Notes: a model not told the origin generated them from the letters alone. Counted from the stretch's first letter, positions 46,958-56,705 are shown. The stretch is 64,000 nt of DNA from Candidatus Nitrosocosmicus arcticus (GCF_007826885.1 NZ_ML675588.1:50733-114732), one strand, 5' to 3'. Numbers and translations are program-made.

Positions 46958-47818
46958 ATGTCTTCCATGAAATATGTTCAAATAGATTTACTTAATGAAA
47001 TTGCAATATTGAGGATAAATAGACCTGAAGCTTTGAATGCAATGAATCTTGATGTAATATTCGAACTGGCCAGAGCAATTGACATAATTTCTGCCGATGA
47101 AGGAATCGAGGTACTAATAATTACCGGGGCAGGAGAACGCTCTTTCTGTGCTGGTGCTGACATTTCGTACATGGTAAATATTGACGCCGTAACTGCTGAA
47201 AAATATGCCTCATCTGCACAATCCATGCTAAATAAAATTGAAAAAATGGAAAAACCTGTAATTGCCGCAATAAATGGTTTTGCGCTTGGTGGTGGATGTG
47301 AACTATCTTTAGTTTGTGATATAAGGATCGCCTCAGAAAATGCAAAGATTGGTCAACCAGAAGTAACTATTGGTATTCCGCCTGGATGGGGTGGTACTCA
47401 GCGACTACTTAGGGTAGTTGGACCTGCAAAAGCTAAAGAAATGATTTTTACCGGAAAAATGATTACCGCTCATGAGGCTGCCAATATTGGATTAGTTAAC
47501 CAAGTAATTTCCTTATCAGATGAGGAAAAGTCTATTCTAGATCCATCTATCGATCAAAATAATGAAAAGGAGAAAAGTATTGCACTCTCAAAGTTACTAA
47601 ATAAAAAACTTTTGGAATTTTGTATAACTTTTGCTAGAGAGATCACTAAAAATAGTTTCAATGCTGTAAAAATCAGTAAAATGCTAATTAATAAAGGTAT
47701 GGATGCAGATATTGATACTGGATTGAGGCTAGAAATTTATGGCTGGGCTTTGTGTTTTGCTCATGAAGATAGACAGAAAATGATGGAGGCATTTCTCAGT
47801 AAAAATACTAAAAAATAA
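46958..47818 (+). CDS. enoyl-CoA hydratase/isomerase family
   Basis: A crotonase-family protein of about 286 residues from the ATG at 46958. Oxyanion-hole loops are GAGERSFCAGADI and AAINGFALGGGCELSL, followed by QPEVTIGIPPGWGGTQRLLR with the catalytic Glu region. In thaumarchaea a homologous protein acts as 3-hydroxypropionyl-CoA dehydratase/crotonyl-CoA hydratase in the 3HP/4HB cycle. It is convergent with homoserine kinase, and no beta-oxidation genes are adjacent. The specific cycle role is an inference. Confidence 0.85.
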   Translation: MSSMKYVQIDLLNEIAILRINRPEALNAMNLDVIFELARAIDIISADEGIEVLIITGAGERSFCAGADISYMVNIDAVTAEKYASSAQSMLNKIEKMEKPVIAAINGFALGGGCELSLVCDIRIASENAKIGQPEVTIGIPPGWGGTQRLLRVVGPAKAKEMIFTGKMITAHEAANIGLVNQVISLSDEEKSILDPSIDQNNEKEKSIALSKLLNKKLLEFCITFAREITKNSFNAVKISKMLINKGMDADIDTGLRLEIYGWALCFAHEDRQKMMEAFLSKNTKK

Positions 47819-47845
47819 TCTATTTTTCCATCAAAGAACGGATTT

Positions 47846-48838
47846 TCATTTCAACGAAATTATTTTTGATCCACTACCGGGTTTAGATATAAATGTTTTA
47901 CATTTGATATTTATTTTCTCATATTCCTCTTCCATGACTTCTGATATGCGTAGCTGTTTTTTGCTTGAATCTAAAAAAGCTACCGTAGAAGGACCAGCTC
48001 CACTAATGGTAAAAGCCATCGCTCCCTCTTCTAGGGATCTTTCCTTTATTTTTTCATATCCTGGGATCAATTTCTTTCTGGCGGGTTCTATAATGCAATC
48101 ATTTATGCCATTACAAATCATTTCTATATCCTTGGTATAAAAGCCTGCAACTACAGAACATGCATTAGCTACATTGTGAACCATTTTTTCTAATGGTACT
48201 TGCTGAGGAATGACTTTTCTTGAAAATTCTGTCTTCATTTTAGGAACTTGAATAAGTGGTACGCATATAACCATAAATAGATTATTTGGTGATTCTATCT
48301 TGATAAATTCTAATTTTGGATGAGTCTTAACTATTACAAAATTTCCAAAAAATGAGCCTGCGACATTATCAAAGTGCTTTACACCTGCACTTGCGAGTTC
48401 GCCTTCTGCAGAATAATCTAATAATTTGGTATCGTCAATATTCAGTCCAAATATTGCATTTAGGGAAACTGCAGTTGCTACTGCTGATGCGGCACTACTT
48501 CCCATTCCATAACCCGGTGGAATATTTTTTCTAATTTCTATTAAACAGTTGTAATTATGTAAATCATAATCTGAAATAATTTTTTTTGCTACTTTGCCTG
48601 CAGAATTGGAATCAATATCATTTGGAATGTTTTTGCCCAGATCACCACTCATTATTATTTTTACATTGTTTTTATTTGCTATTGTTTTTCTCTCTAATTT
48701 GATGGATACTATATCCTCTAATATGTCCAAGCCTAACCCAAATACGTCATATCCTGGACCCAAATTTGCAGTTGAGGCAGATGCACTAGCAGTACATTCC
48801 ACATATTCAGCTACAATTTCATGCTTTTCCTTTTTCAT
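47846..48838 (-). CDS. thrB: homoserine kinase
   Basis: A 330-residue GHMP kinase. Motif 1 is ASASTANLGPGYDVFGLGLD, motif 2 is IPPGYGMGSSAASAVATAVS (the phosphate loop) and motif 3 is GAMAFTISGAGPSTVAF. It phosphorylates homoserine in threonine synthesis. It overlaps the GPN GTPase gene by four bases (ATGA), so they are co-translated. Homologues of the family can act on related substrates, but the full homoserine-kinase motif order supports this call. Confidence 0.85.
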   Translation of the reverse strand: MKKEKHEIVAEYVECTASASASTANLGPGYDVFGLGLDILEDIVSIKLERKTIANKNNVKIIMSGDLGKNIPNDIDSNSAGKVAKKIISDYDLHNYNCLIEIRKNIPPGYGMGSSAASAVATAVSLNAIFGLNIDDTKLLDYSAEGELASAGVKHFDNVAGSFFGNFVIVKTHPKLEFIKIESPNNLFMVICVPLIQVPKMKTEFSRKVIPQQVPLEKMVHNVANACSVVAGFYTKDIEMICNGINDCIIEPARKKLIPGYEKIKERSLEEGAMAFTISGAGPSTVAFLDSSKKQLRISEVMEEEYEKINIKCKTFISKPGSGSKIISLK

Positions 48839-49599
48839 TCGTGTTTTTGCTCCTCTTCACCTTGTGTTAATATCCTTGATAATGCTGCAGTTAAATTTAT
48901 CATTCCATTCATAGTTAAGTTAGATACTGCAATGGGGCTCAACATATTTCCACTTTTATAGAGTGTTCTTATAATATCCTTACCCAATAGGGACTGCTCT
49001 GAATCTTTTTCTAGATTCAGGGAGTCTTGAAGCGAGGTAATGGAGTTGGACCAATTCAAAATTTCTGTCAACCTCTCGATTATTTTATCTCTTTTCGTTA
49101 AGACGTTGATCTGTGGGATGTTTAGACGTAATCTGACTGATTGTGACAAGAACATTAAAGAAACGAAACTAATTGGAGATACTGCTAGTGTCCCATCTAT
49201 GGTAAATAGTGTTACCTTAGAATCTGAATAAAAATTTGAAACAAAATAAGGACCACTGGACCTGAAAGCAAACAGTTCTATTTGTCCGGGAGTATCGATT
49301 ATTACATAATCGGGATTAAGTTCTTGAACCTGAGTTTGGATTTCATCTATTTTTGTTGATATCAAGTCATTGGCCAATATCATTGACCCATTTGGTCCTA
49401 ACTTGTAATCATCCATTATCGAATAAAAATCAATAAACTCTCTCACGTCTATGTCTGGATCATACGGTAAACTGGATACTCCTGGGTCTAAATTAATTGA
49501 AATTGGTGAGACATCATTGCTGTGGTACCATTCCAACAAATTCGAAGTCAATAGTGTTTTCCCTGAACCGGCCGTACCAGTCACGAATATAGTATGCAT
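48835..49599 (-). CDS. GPN-loop GTPase
   Basis: A 254-residue GTPase. Walker A is GTAGSGKT (residues 8-15), the DPG switch is INLDPGVSSLPY, the GPN loop is LGPNGSM (Gly68-Pro69-Asn70), and NVLTKRD is the guanine-recognition motif. GPN GTPases form dimers; the archaeal protein's role is unclear, while eukaryotic relatives help assemble RNA polymerase. It is co-translated with thrB. The C-terminus ends in an acidic tail. Confidence 0.88.
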   Translation of the reverse strand: MHTIFVTGTAGSGKTLLTSNLLEWYHSNDVSPISINLDPGVSSLPYDPDIDVREFIDFYSIMDDYKLGPNGSMILANDLISTKIDEIQTQVQELNPDYVIIDTPGQIELFAFRSSGPYFVSNFYSDSKVTLFTIDGTLAVSPISFVSLMFLSQSVRLRLNIPQINVLTKRDKIIERLTEILNWSNSITSLQDSLNLEKDSEQSLLGKDIIRTLYKSGNMLSPIAVSNLTMNGMINLTAALSRILTQGEEEQKHE

Positions 49600-49684
49600 T
49601 TCAAAAATTTTTAATTGTTATTCTAATTTTATTGTTATACTTGTATGATTATTATATTCCTTCTTTTGAACTAGTTGATATACC

Positions 49685-50746
49685 TTGAATTGGCGAATAA
49701 TTTTCATTTTTGTAAGTGTTATACCTATAATGCTTATTTTTCTATTTACTCCTGTTTCGCTAAATGATGTTTTATCTGTAGGTGTTGTCCCTTTTTTACT
49801 TTCTTTTATCGCAACAATGACAAGAATTTTTCTTCAAGCAATTAGATTTTACTATTTCGTTCGAAAATTTATAGGAAAGAATATCAGTTCATTTTGGAAA
49901 ATTATTTTTGCCAGGTTAGCTGGAGAATTTGTAACTCAAACTACTCCTTCATATATTGGAGGCGAACTTGTGCGAATCGCATTTCTAACCAAGAGTGGTG
50001 TGCCAGCGGGCCGAGCAGCATGGGTTACTACTATGGAAATTATTGCCGATGTATTTGTTGGTACTATTTTAGCTTTTATCGCTGGATTTATTGCAATATC
50101 TAACGGTTCCCTATTAATTGGTCTGATAATTGTTACGATTGCTACCCCTACGTTTGGATTCTGGTTTTTTATCTTGATATATTCAGCAAAAAAAAATATC
50201 CAATTACCATCATTTTCTTTAAAATTGGCAAGAAAATTTATTTCAGAACAAAAAGCTCAACAGGGGATCAATTCTGTTAATAAAGCATTGGATGATTTGT
50301 GCATAATGAGTAGAGAAAACTTTGGATCATTCAAATCTGTAAAAATATTCTCCGTGGGCATTGCAATTACATTAGTCGCATTTATTTTCCATGGTCTTTC
50401 ATTTCTAGTTTTAACACATTCTGTAGATACGTATATAGGTCTATTTTTGTCATTTATGGCTACCTCTTCTTCCACAATTTTGGGTACCCTTCCCATCACA
50501 ATAGGAGGTTCCGGCTTAGCTGAATGGGGATTATGGGGATATATTAATCACTTGAATGATATTTCTCAAATTGGTAACATAGTACATGATAACGATCAAT
50601 TAAACGTCATAATTGCATGGAGGATTGCTTCTTACTATATTCCGCTAGTAATAATGTGGATTGCATTGATGAGGTTGGCATTAAGACCTAATTATTCAAA
50701 ATCTAACTCCCCCTCTTCCACTACCCCTGATAGTAAAGTTGATTGA
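49685..50746 (+). CDS. YbhN/UPF0104-type integral membrane protein
   Basis: A 353-residue protein with about eight membrane segments. It matches the lysylphosphatidylglycerol synthase-like transmembrane family (UPF0104/YbhN): a conserved segment near the first third reads TTPSYIGGELVRIAFL, followed by later GGSGLAEWGLWGY. The family lacks the cytoplasmic synthase domain; its function in archaea is unknown and may involve lipid movement. A TTG start is used. Divergent from the GPN GTPase with 85 bases between. Confidence 0.82.
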   Translation: MNWRIIFIFVSVIPIMLIFLFTPVSLNDVLSVGVVPFLLSFIATMTRIFLQAIRFYYFVRKFIGKNISSFWKIIFARLAGEFVTQTTPSYIGGELVRIAFLTKSGVPAGRAAWVTTMEIIADVFVGTILAFIAGFIAISNGSLLIGLIIVTIATPTFGFWFFILIYSAKKNIQLPSFSLKLARKFISEQKAQQGINSVNKALDDLCIMSRENFGSFKSVKIFSVGIAITLVAFIFHGLSFLVLTHSVDTYIGLFLSFMATSSSTILGTLPITIGGSGLAEWGLWGYINHLNDISQIGNIVHDNDQLNVIIAWRIASYYIPLVIMWIALMRLALRPNYSKSNSPSSTTPDSKVD

Positions 50747-50779
50747 TAGTATTTTAAATAATGATTATCTCTTTTTTAT

Positions 50780-51583
50780 ATGGTGAAGATGTTAACCGAC
50801 CTACTAAAAAACAAAATTGTCCTTATTACTGGGGCATCAAGTGGAATAGGTAGATGCATTGCAAGTGATTTTTCACAATTTAGTTTGAAATCCTTAATCC
50901 TAATTGCCAGAAATATTGATAGACTGAATGATTCTATTGTATCTATGAAGGAAAGGGACTTTGAAATACTGCCTCTATGTTGCGATGTGTCCAACAAAGA
51001 AGAAGTTAAGCGCGTTGGTGATTTGATATTTGAACGGTATGGGTATATAGATATTTTAATCAATAATGCAGGAATTGGTATATTTGGAAAGGTTGAAAAG
51101 ATGTCCATCGAGGAAATCGAAAAAGTCAGTTTCACTAATTATTTTGGCATGATTTATTTTACAAAAATTTTTCTTGATTCAATGATTAGGAGAAATAGTG
51201 GTCATATAATTAATATTGCCTCCTTAGCTGCCAGTTTTGGTATCCCGGGGATGGCCGCATACTGTGGATCAAAATTTGCCATATTGGGTTTTTCTGAGTC
51301 CTTGCGCCGTGAATTAAGAAAAACAGGCGTAAAGATATCTGTTATAAGTCCAATAGGCGTAAAGACCAATTTTTTTAATAACGAATATTTTAATAATAAA
51401 ACCCCGATGAAATATATGTTAAATCCAGAAACGGTTTCCAAGGCGGTACTAAACTCACTTACATCTGATTCTTTTCAAGTTTTTGTACCACGCATAGCTG
51501 GATTATCCGTACCGTTCAAAGGTTGTTTTCCTGCGATAATTGATTCAATTATTGAGAGCCAATTTCGTAAAAATCTTGGCTGA
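50780..51583 (+). CDS. short-chain dehydrogenase/reductase
   Basis: A 267-residue classical SDR. The Rossmann motif is GASSGIGR, the NNAG motif is INNAGIGIFG, and the catalytic Ser and Tyr-Lys are in INIASLAASFG and AYCGSKFAI. The C-terminal 40 residues have a hydrophobic stretch (VFVPRIAGLSVPF) as in DltE/YqjQ-like SDRs, which suggests membrane-near substrates. The substrate is unknown. It follows the YbhN-like gene after 33 bases in the same orientation, so they may form a lipid-related pair. Confidence 0.88.
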   Translation: MVKMLTDLLKNKIVLITGASSGIGRCIASDFSQFSLKSLILIARNIDRLNDSIVSMKERDFEILPLCCDVSNKEEVKRVGDLIFERYGYIDILINNAGIGIFGKVEKMSIEEIEKVSFTNYFGMIYFTKIFLDSMIRRNSGHIINIASLAASFGIPGMAAYCGSKFAILGFSESLRRELRKTGVKISVISPIGVKTNFFNNEYFNNKTPMKYMLNPETVSKAVLNSLTSDSFQVFVPRIAGLSVPFKGCFPAIIDSIIESQFRKNLG

Positions 51584-51590
51584 AGTGAAT

Positions 51591-52106
51591 TTATTGTTCA
51601 TCTTCATCTTCATCCTTGTCCTTCTTATTTGGATCAAAGTCTGATTCTACATCCATCATTTGCGCACTCTCCAAATCAAATTTAAAAATCTCATCCATAT
51701 CGATTTGATACTTGGTTTTCAATAATTCACATAATTGATCACTTAGTTTGGCTATTGATATTTTGATTTTATACTCATATACGAAACCTTTCATAAGTTC
51801 TGAAGCCTTCAGATCATCGGCTAAATCGATTTCTTCAATTATTGTTCTGCCGTCGGGTAGTGATTCGTAGAGCTGGATATCTGCTTTTTTGGTTTGTTCA
51901 TTGATGTCTAGAAAATAACCCGTCCTACTGATCGTGTCTAATATTTGAAAATTTGCATTTTTCAGTTCATTGTCGGCCCATTCGGGAAGACCGTTCTCCT
52001 CCGATTTTGCCTTTGCCGCTTTTCTTGCCATTTCTTGCCCGTTATGTATTCTAGTACTTTTTATTAAAAACTTTTTCAAATTTATCTTTGGACTTCTAGA
52101 AAGCAT
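51591..52106 (-). CDS. conserved hypothetical protein
   Basis: A 171-residue soluble acidic protein with no recognisable domain. It has a basic N-terminal quarter, a middle with the alternating pattern KADIQLYESLPDGRTIIEE, and an extremely acidic C-terminus (NKKDKDEDEDEQ). There is no signal peptide. It lies convergent to the SDR with seven bases between the stops. It may be co-regulated with the sulfurtransferase gene, from which it diverges across 29 bases, but no role is assigned. Confidence 0.55.
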   Translation of the reverse strand: MLSRSPKINLKKFLIKSTRIHNGQEMARKAAKAKSEENGLPEWADNELKNANFQILDTISRTGYFLDINEQTKKADIQLYESLPDGRTIIEEIDLADDLKASELMKGFVYEYKIKISIAKLSDQLCELLKTKYQIDMDEIFKFDLESAQMMDVESDFDPNKKDKDEDEDEQ

Positions 52107-52135
52107 TATCTATAGGATTATCTATACTTAGGTCC

Positions 52136-52939
52136 TTGAACGCCGTTATAAATGGTGAATCTTTACTTGATTTAATCCAGGGTCAACACTCTGAATTGAT
52201 ACTTGTTGATACCCGATCTTTTGCCGAGTATGCTAGGGGTCATATTCCTGATGCCATAAATATCGATTTGATGCATTTCCATTGGTTTGATACCTCTACA
52301 GTGGGAATTTTGCAATTTGAAAAACAAATGGGCTTGCTATTAAATTATCTAGGCATTAATCCATCCCATCAAGTAATTTTTTATGATAATATTTCAGGTC
52401 CTAACGCTTCCCGGGGTGTTTGGCTATTGAATTATTTCTCTCACTTTGATTCATTTATGTTAGACGGTGGGTTTGAAAACTGGTCAAAACTTGAATATCC
52501 GGTAGAAATGAAGACAAACCAATATTCACATTCCACATTCAATTTTCATACGAATAGGACTGTATTAGCTGATTTAGACTATGTAAAAAACTGTATAGAT
52601 AAAAATTTACAGGATGTGGTAATTATTGACTGCCGATCCCAGGCTGAGTACAACGGATCTGTTGCTCGTGCTTTTCACCGGGGACATATACCTAAATCCG
52701 TTAATGTTGATTGGTCAAATAACCTTAGCAATGAGAAATTCTTGAAATTTGACGCTTTGGCGAGGTTATATTCTTTTATATCAAAAGAAACGGAAGTTAT
52801 AACGTATTGTCAAGGTGGCTACCGAGCTGCAAACACTTACCTTGCTCTTAAACAACTTGGGTATCCGAATGTAAGAATGTATCTAGGGTCTTGGGGAGAA
52901 TGGGGTAATAATACTGCACTTCCAGTTGAATTGAATTAA
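52136..52939 (+). CDS. two-domain rhodanese-type sulfurtransferase
   Basis: A 267-residue protein with two rhodanese domains. The first, about residues 1-130, has LVDTRSFAEYARGHIPDAINID but no active-site Cys, so it is structural. The second has VIIDCRSQAEYNGSVARAFH and the active loop CQGGYRA (Cys225). It transfers sulfur from thiosulfate or 3-mercaptopyruvate to a thiol acceptor. A TTG start is used at 52136. Divergent from the hypothetical gene at 52106. Confidence 0.9.
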   Translation: MNAVINGESLLDLIQGQHSELILVDTRSFAEYARGHIPDAINIDLMHFHWFDTSTVGILQFEKQMGLLLNYLGINPSHQVIFYDNISGPNASRGVWLLNYFSHFDSFMLDGGFENWSKLEYPVEMKTNQYSHSTFNFHTNRTVLADLDYVKNCIDKNLQDVVIIDCRSQAEYNGSVARAFHRGHIPKSVNVDWSNNLSNEKFLKFDALARLYSFISKETEVITYCQGGYRAANTYLALKQLGYPNVRMYLGSWGEWGNNTALPVELN

Positions 52940-53001
52940 TAAGATAACTGTCATTTTACTTTCCATGAATGTGCTAAAAGTTTGATAAAAAATGGAGATA
53001 A

Positions 53002-53634
53002 TTATTTTTTATTGATCGGAAGTTTGTTTAATTCTTGTAGTTGTTTATTTATCTCCGTTGAATTTTCCTTCCCATATGTTATCAATATTCTATCGTCATC
53101 GTTTATTACATAGCTCATTATGTCTTCACTTTCATTACCATTAACATAGAAACTTAGTTTATATTGGTCGTCATCACAAAGACGCTGATTACTATCTGTA
53201 ATAAAACATCCATTGGACGCGTCCATTCTAATACTCTTAAAGAATTCACCCATTGGAACATTAGACGAGTGTTTATGGATAGTTGTTCCATCTAATGTGC
53301 CATTGTAGCTTTCTACATGAATATAGTTAGACCTCACCATGTATTTTTGTTGTGCTAGGTCAAAGTTTGTACCATTTAGGTTAATCAATAATGCTGCATG
53401 TTCATGTGCTGATCCTAGGGCACCATATTTGGCTGCTACATTTTCACTGGGAAAAAATATTGCTAACACAATGGCAAGAGCTGCTATTCCAACAACCGCT
53501 GGAACTATTATTTTTAAATATTGTTTTCTTTTCTTACGACCTCTTGCAAAATAACTACCATCGTTATTATCATTCTTGTTAGAAGCGTTATTCCTGTTAC
53601 TATCACTATCTGAATTATTTTTCTTCTTGCTCAT
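53002..53634 (-). CDS. membrane-anchored histidine-containing protein
   Basis: A 210-residue protein. The cytoplasmic N-terminus is Asn/Lys-rich (residues 1-35), one membrane helix follows (LKIIVPAVVGIAALAIVLAI), and the rest is outside. The external part has AHEHAALLINLNG and later THKHSSN-like IHKHSSNVPMGEF, that is, several His close to each other, suggesting metal binding. Similar His-containing external proteins occur in archaea, with no known function. Two Cys (GCFITDSNQRLCDD) may form a disulfide. Confidence 0.65.
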   Translation of the reverse strand: MSKKKNNSDSDSNRNNASNKNDNNDGSYFARGRKKRKQYLKIIVPAVVGIAALAIVLAIFFPSENVAAKYGALGSAHEHAALLINLNGTNFDLAQQKYMVRSNYIHVESYNGTLDGTTIHKHSSNVPMGEFFKSIRMDASNGCFITDSNQRLCDDDQYKLSFYVNGNESEDIMSYVINDDDRILITYGKENSTEINKQLQELNKLPINKK

Positions 53635-53687
53635 TCTATTGTAATTCTACTGACATGCTCTCTAATTTAAAATTAATATTTGTTATT

Positions 53688-54527
53688 CTAACTATTATTT
53701 GTCATTTCACTTATAATGCTTCTTAATTTTAAAGAAAATGGATGATTTGGATTGTTAATTACTGTCAAAAACTCTCTGGGGCTGAATTGTATGTCGCAAT
53801 AGCATGGTAGTGGGGAAAGAGAGTTTGCACCCGTAACGGCGTGAAGTTCTTCCAAAACTTTTTTATGATCTTGGTTTTCTTCGATATTTGAATCGGGTAT
53901 AGTAGCCGGAATACAATATCCTGATATCCTATTGAGCAGTATATAAGAAATAGCACCAAATCGTACAAATGTTGTATAAATTTCAAACAATAGTTTTTTA
54001 GTTCCTTCAATGTCCAAATCATCCATTTTCATAGTAAGTATTAATTTATCAGCTATTGATAGGGCATTAATGGACCAATGTCTTATTCCTGGACTCGTAT
54101 CAATAATGATATAATCTGTATCGAGCTTGGTAATAATTTGTTCTCTAAGAAAAACTAATTTCCTAAACTGTTTTTTCCAATAGTCTGTTCCATTACCCAT
54201 TTCAAATTTAAATATCGCGTCTCTGCTAGGATTAGAGAATCCTATATAGAGTCTCCCTGTAAAATTGTTCTGCTTTTGATCATCTTTAAAAAGAATTTCA
54301 GTCATATCAATTATTGATTCGTAAATATCTGCATTATTATCCAAAAAGTCGTTTATCCATTTTTTTGGATTTATTTTAAAATAATTATGTAAGCTGGGCG
54401 CATAGACGTCTAAATCTAGTATGGCAACCTTTTTCCCCATTTTTACAAGTAATGCTGCGGTATTTGCAGCTATTGTTGTCTTACCAGTGCCTCCCTTATA
54501 GGAATGTATTGCTATACAGTGAGTCAT
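53688..54527 (-). CDS. ParA/MinD-type ATPase
   Basis: A 279-residue P-loop ATPase of the MinD/ParA superfamily. The deviant Walker A is KGGTGKTT (SYKGGTGKTTIAAN), followed by AILDLDVYAPSLHNYF and DYIIIDTSPGIRHWS. It has no C-terminal amphipathic membrane-targeting helix of the bacterial MinD type that I could see. It may position or deliver a cargo, or act in iron-sulfur cluster assembly like other archaeal Mrp-type ATPases. No partner gene is adjacent, so the cargo is unknown. Followed by a 387-base upstream gap. Confidence 0.85.
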   Translation of the reverse strand: MTHCIAIHSYKGGTGKTTIAANTAALLVKMGKKVAILDLDVYAPSLHNYFKINPKKWINDFLDNNADIYESIIDMTEILFKDDQKQNNFTGRLYIGFSNPSRDAIFKFEMGNGTDYWKKQFRKLVFLREQIITKLDTDYIIIDTSPGIRHWSINALSIADKLILTMKMDDLDIEGTKKLLFEIYTTFVRFGAISYILLNRISGYCIPATIPDSNIEENQDHKKVLEELHAVTGANSLSPLPCYCDIQFSPREFLTVINNPNHPFSLKLRSIISEMTNNS

Positions 54528-54914
54528 ACTAAGCTTGCCTACTACATTACTTCTAAGTTCAATATTAAATCTTTTGAAAATTTGTTATTGAAATAATATG
54601 CTATTGTTAATTTTAGAACTGTCTATCTTCCTTTTTGATTCATTAAATTTATAGATCACCAATTTCTTGTTATTAAATAAAGCATAACACAATTTGATAA
54701 GAATTAACCTTACGACAGGTTATAAAGAACCAAATGTGTATATACATCCTATTTATAAATAATTGTTCTCAGCACAGGTCTGGAGAAAACACAACATTCT
54801 GAGAAAACATTTTCGATTCGATCCAATTCATTGATCAGTCTGATTATCGTTACAGTATGATGAGCAATCGATCGTTTGATGGCGTATATATGATATTTAA
54901 ATAAATTGTAATTA
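54528..54914. other. intergenic promoter region
   Basis: No gene was supported. It separates divergent genes at 54527 and 54915 and probably holds two promoters; a TATA-like segment (gatatttaaataaa) lies about 54890-54903, 12-25 bases before the start at 54915. Confidence 0.35.
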
Positions 54915-55127
54915 ATGGCTAAGAAGGGTAAATTAGAGGAAATTATTAGTAAAGCACTCTATGCAGATGATGCGTCCTCGTATTTTGTAACATACAGGGA
55001 TTACGAAGATTATAAACAAATTACCTTGTCAGATTTCATTTTAATTTCTGAAAATTTTCAAACTATTCCAGCTTCAAGGATAACAAAAATTGAACTAAAA
55101 GGACAATTACTGTATGAAAAAAATTAA
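54915..55127 (+). CDS. UPF0248/DUF504-family small protein
   Basis: A 70-residue protein that resembles the UPF0248 (DUF504) family: GKLEEIISKALYADD at the start, a beta-strand pair (SYFVTYRDYEDYKQITLSDF), and the end IPASRITKIELKGQLLYEK. In the family, 'IPxHRIxxIxxxGxxvW' is the most conserved part. DUF504 is linked by co-occurrence with RNA processing genes, but its activity is unknown. It precedes a DUF6659-like gene by 36 bases. Confidence 0.7.
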   Translation: MAKKGKLEEIISKALYADDASSYFVTYRDYEDYKQITLSDFILISENFQTIPASRITKIELKGQLLYEKN

Positions 55128-55163
55128 AATAATACATTGTTGAAACACCAATAATAATAAATC

Positions 55164-55580
55164 ATGGAAAAATATGTTACCGAATTCAAAAACCTTTGCA
55201 ATGAAATTGTGGAAATCGATTCGAGAATACGATTTATTGGGGTTGCCGACAAGCATGGAATAATCCTTACTACTGCAGAACGTAAAGGAATAATTCCACT
55301 TTTAAGCGATGAAGAAACTGAGCAATACGCTATCACTGCCTCTACCAGGCAGTATACTAGATTAAGGTGGCAGGATATACTTGGAAAACTAAATTATACG
55401 TGTTCTCTTTATGAAAAAATTTTGAGGGTTACAATACCAATAACAAATCAAAAGAATAGATTAGAATATCTATTGATCTTTACATTAGATCCACATACAG
55501 ATGATTTTGATAATTTAATCATGGAAAAAATAATACCGTTGATTACTGGTTTCTATTCAAAGCTTTTCAAAGTAAGCTAG
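55164..55580 (+). CDS. DUF6659-like protein
   Basis: A 138-residue soluble protein. RIRFIGVADKHGIILTTAER is the typical first strand, and PITNQKNRLEYLLIFTLDPH forms the later strand and loop. This matches the thaumarchaeal DUF6659 family, of which two more likely members are in this window (13222 and 26635). A roadblock-like or sensory fold is possible; function unknown. It follows the DUF504 gene in the same orientation. Confidence 0.7.
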   Translation: MEKYVTEFKNLCNEIVEIDSRIRFIGVADKHGIILTTAERKGIIPLLSDEETEQYAITASTRQYTRLRWQDILGKLNYTCSLYEKILRVTIPITNQKNRLEYLLIFTLDPHTDDFDNLIMEKIIPLITGFYSKLFKVS

Positions 55581-55841
55581 TCCAGAATTAACAGCTAATG
55601 TACGAGAATAACTAGAATAGAAAACCAAGTTTATGATTGGTCTATGTAAAGCAGACAAAAGTCCTATCTTTGTACTTTATGATTAAGGTAACATTCAAGG
55701 GTTAATATTTTCTTTTCTAAGCCTTTGCTAGTCTTTCAAAAAATCTCTGAAATTTGTGACATTTAGTCTATATCTGATAATTATCTAATGATTTTAATAG
55801 ATTCATCTGAATGTTTTTAAAAGAAAAAAATCTATTTTTAT

Positions 55842-56705
55842 ATGTTGACAATTGTGGGCAATATTTCGATCACTCCCTATGGAAAGACCCGGGTTATGGG
55901 TATCATAAATGTAAGTCCAGAATCATTTTACAAAGGCTCGATAATACGTCAAGAAGACGATATTCAAGATACTATAATTAGAATGCAGGATCAGGGGGTT
56001 GATATAGTGGATGTTGGTGGTATGTCAACTGCTCCATACTTGAAAACGCTGGTTCCAAAGGATCTCGAATCAAAACGGTTGCACAATGCTATATCAGCTA
56101 TTAGACAAATTAGCAATATTCCTATATCTGTTGATACAGCTAGATCCGACGTAATCCGATCCTTACTCAAATTAGAGGTGAATGCGATTAACGACGTTAC
56201 TGGTTTAAAATATGATAAAAAAATGCCCGGCCTGGCTTATGAGCATGATCTTCCTGTAATCCTCGGTGCTTACTTGTCAGATAGGGAAAATCTGTATGGT
56301 GATGGGGACATACAGGATACTAGTTCTCTATTAGCTGAAAGTATTAGAATTGCCAAGAAATCCAAAATCGACGATGATAAACTGATCATCGATCCTTCGA
56401 TTGGATTTTTTAGAAAAGAAGGATTCAATCAATTTTATTCCAAAACTCAGGGAATGGATTGGTACGTGCGTGATATCGATATAATTGCAAATATTAAATT
56501 ACTAACGTCTTTGAAAAAACCAATATGTGTTTCAATTTCCAGAAAATCGTTTATAGGATCTTTATTTGGTTTGGATGTGGAAGATAGACTGATTCCTTCA
56601 ATTATTGCTGAGATGTATAGCGTGATGAAAGGGGCCTCTCTACTAAGAACTCATAATGTCAAAGAAACTAGACAAGCAATAGAAATGCTCGAAATGATCC
56701 GTTAG
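55842..56705 (+). CDS. folP: dihydropteroate synthase family protein
   Basis: A 287-residue DHPS-like protein. The pterin-binding barrel motifs are GIINVSPESFYKG, VDVGGMST and IDPSIGFFRKEG, and the C-terminal SRKSFIG also matches. Classic DHPS joins pterin to pABA. In many archaea related proteins serve folate-like or methanopterin-type cofactors, and thaumarchaea lack well-studied folate genes, so the exact substrate is not certain. It is followed by Csl4 after 56 bases. Confidence 0.82.
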   Translation: MLTIVGNISITPYGKTRVMGIINVSPESFYKGSIIRQEDDIQDTIIRMQDQGVDIVDVGGMSTAPYLKTLVPKDLESKRLHNAISAIRQISNIPISVDTARSDVIRSLLKLEVNAINDVTGLKYDKKMPGLAYEHDLPVILGAYLSDRENLYGDGDIQDTSSLLAESIRIAKKSKIDDDKLIIDPSIGFFRKEGFNQFYSKTQGMDWYVRDIDIIANIKLLTSLKKPICVSISRKSFIGSLFGLDVEDRLIPSIIAEMYSVMKGASLLRTHNVKETRQAIEMLEMIR

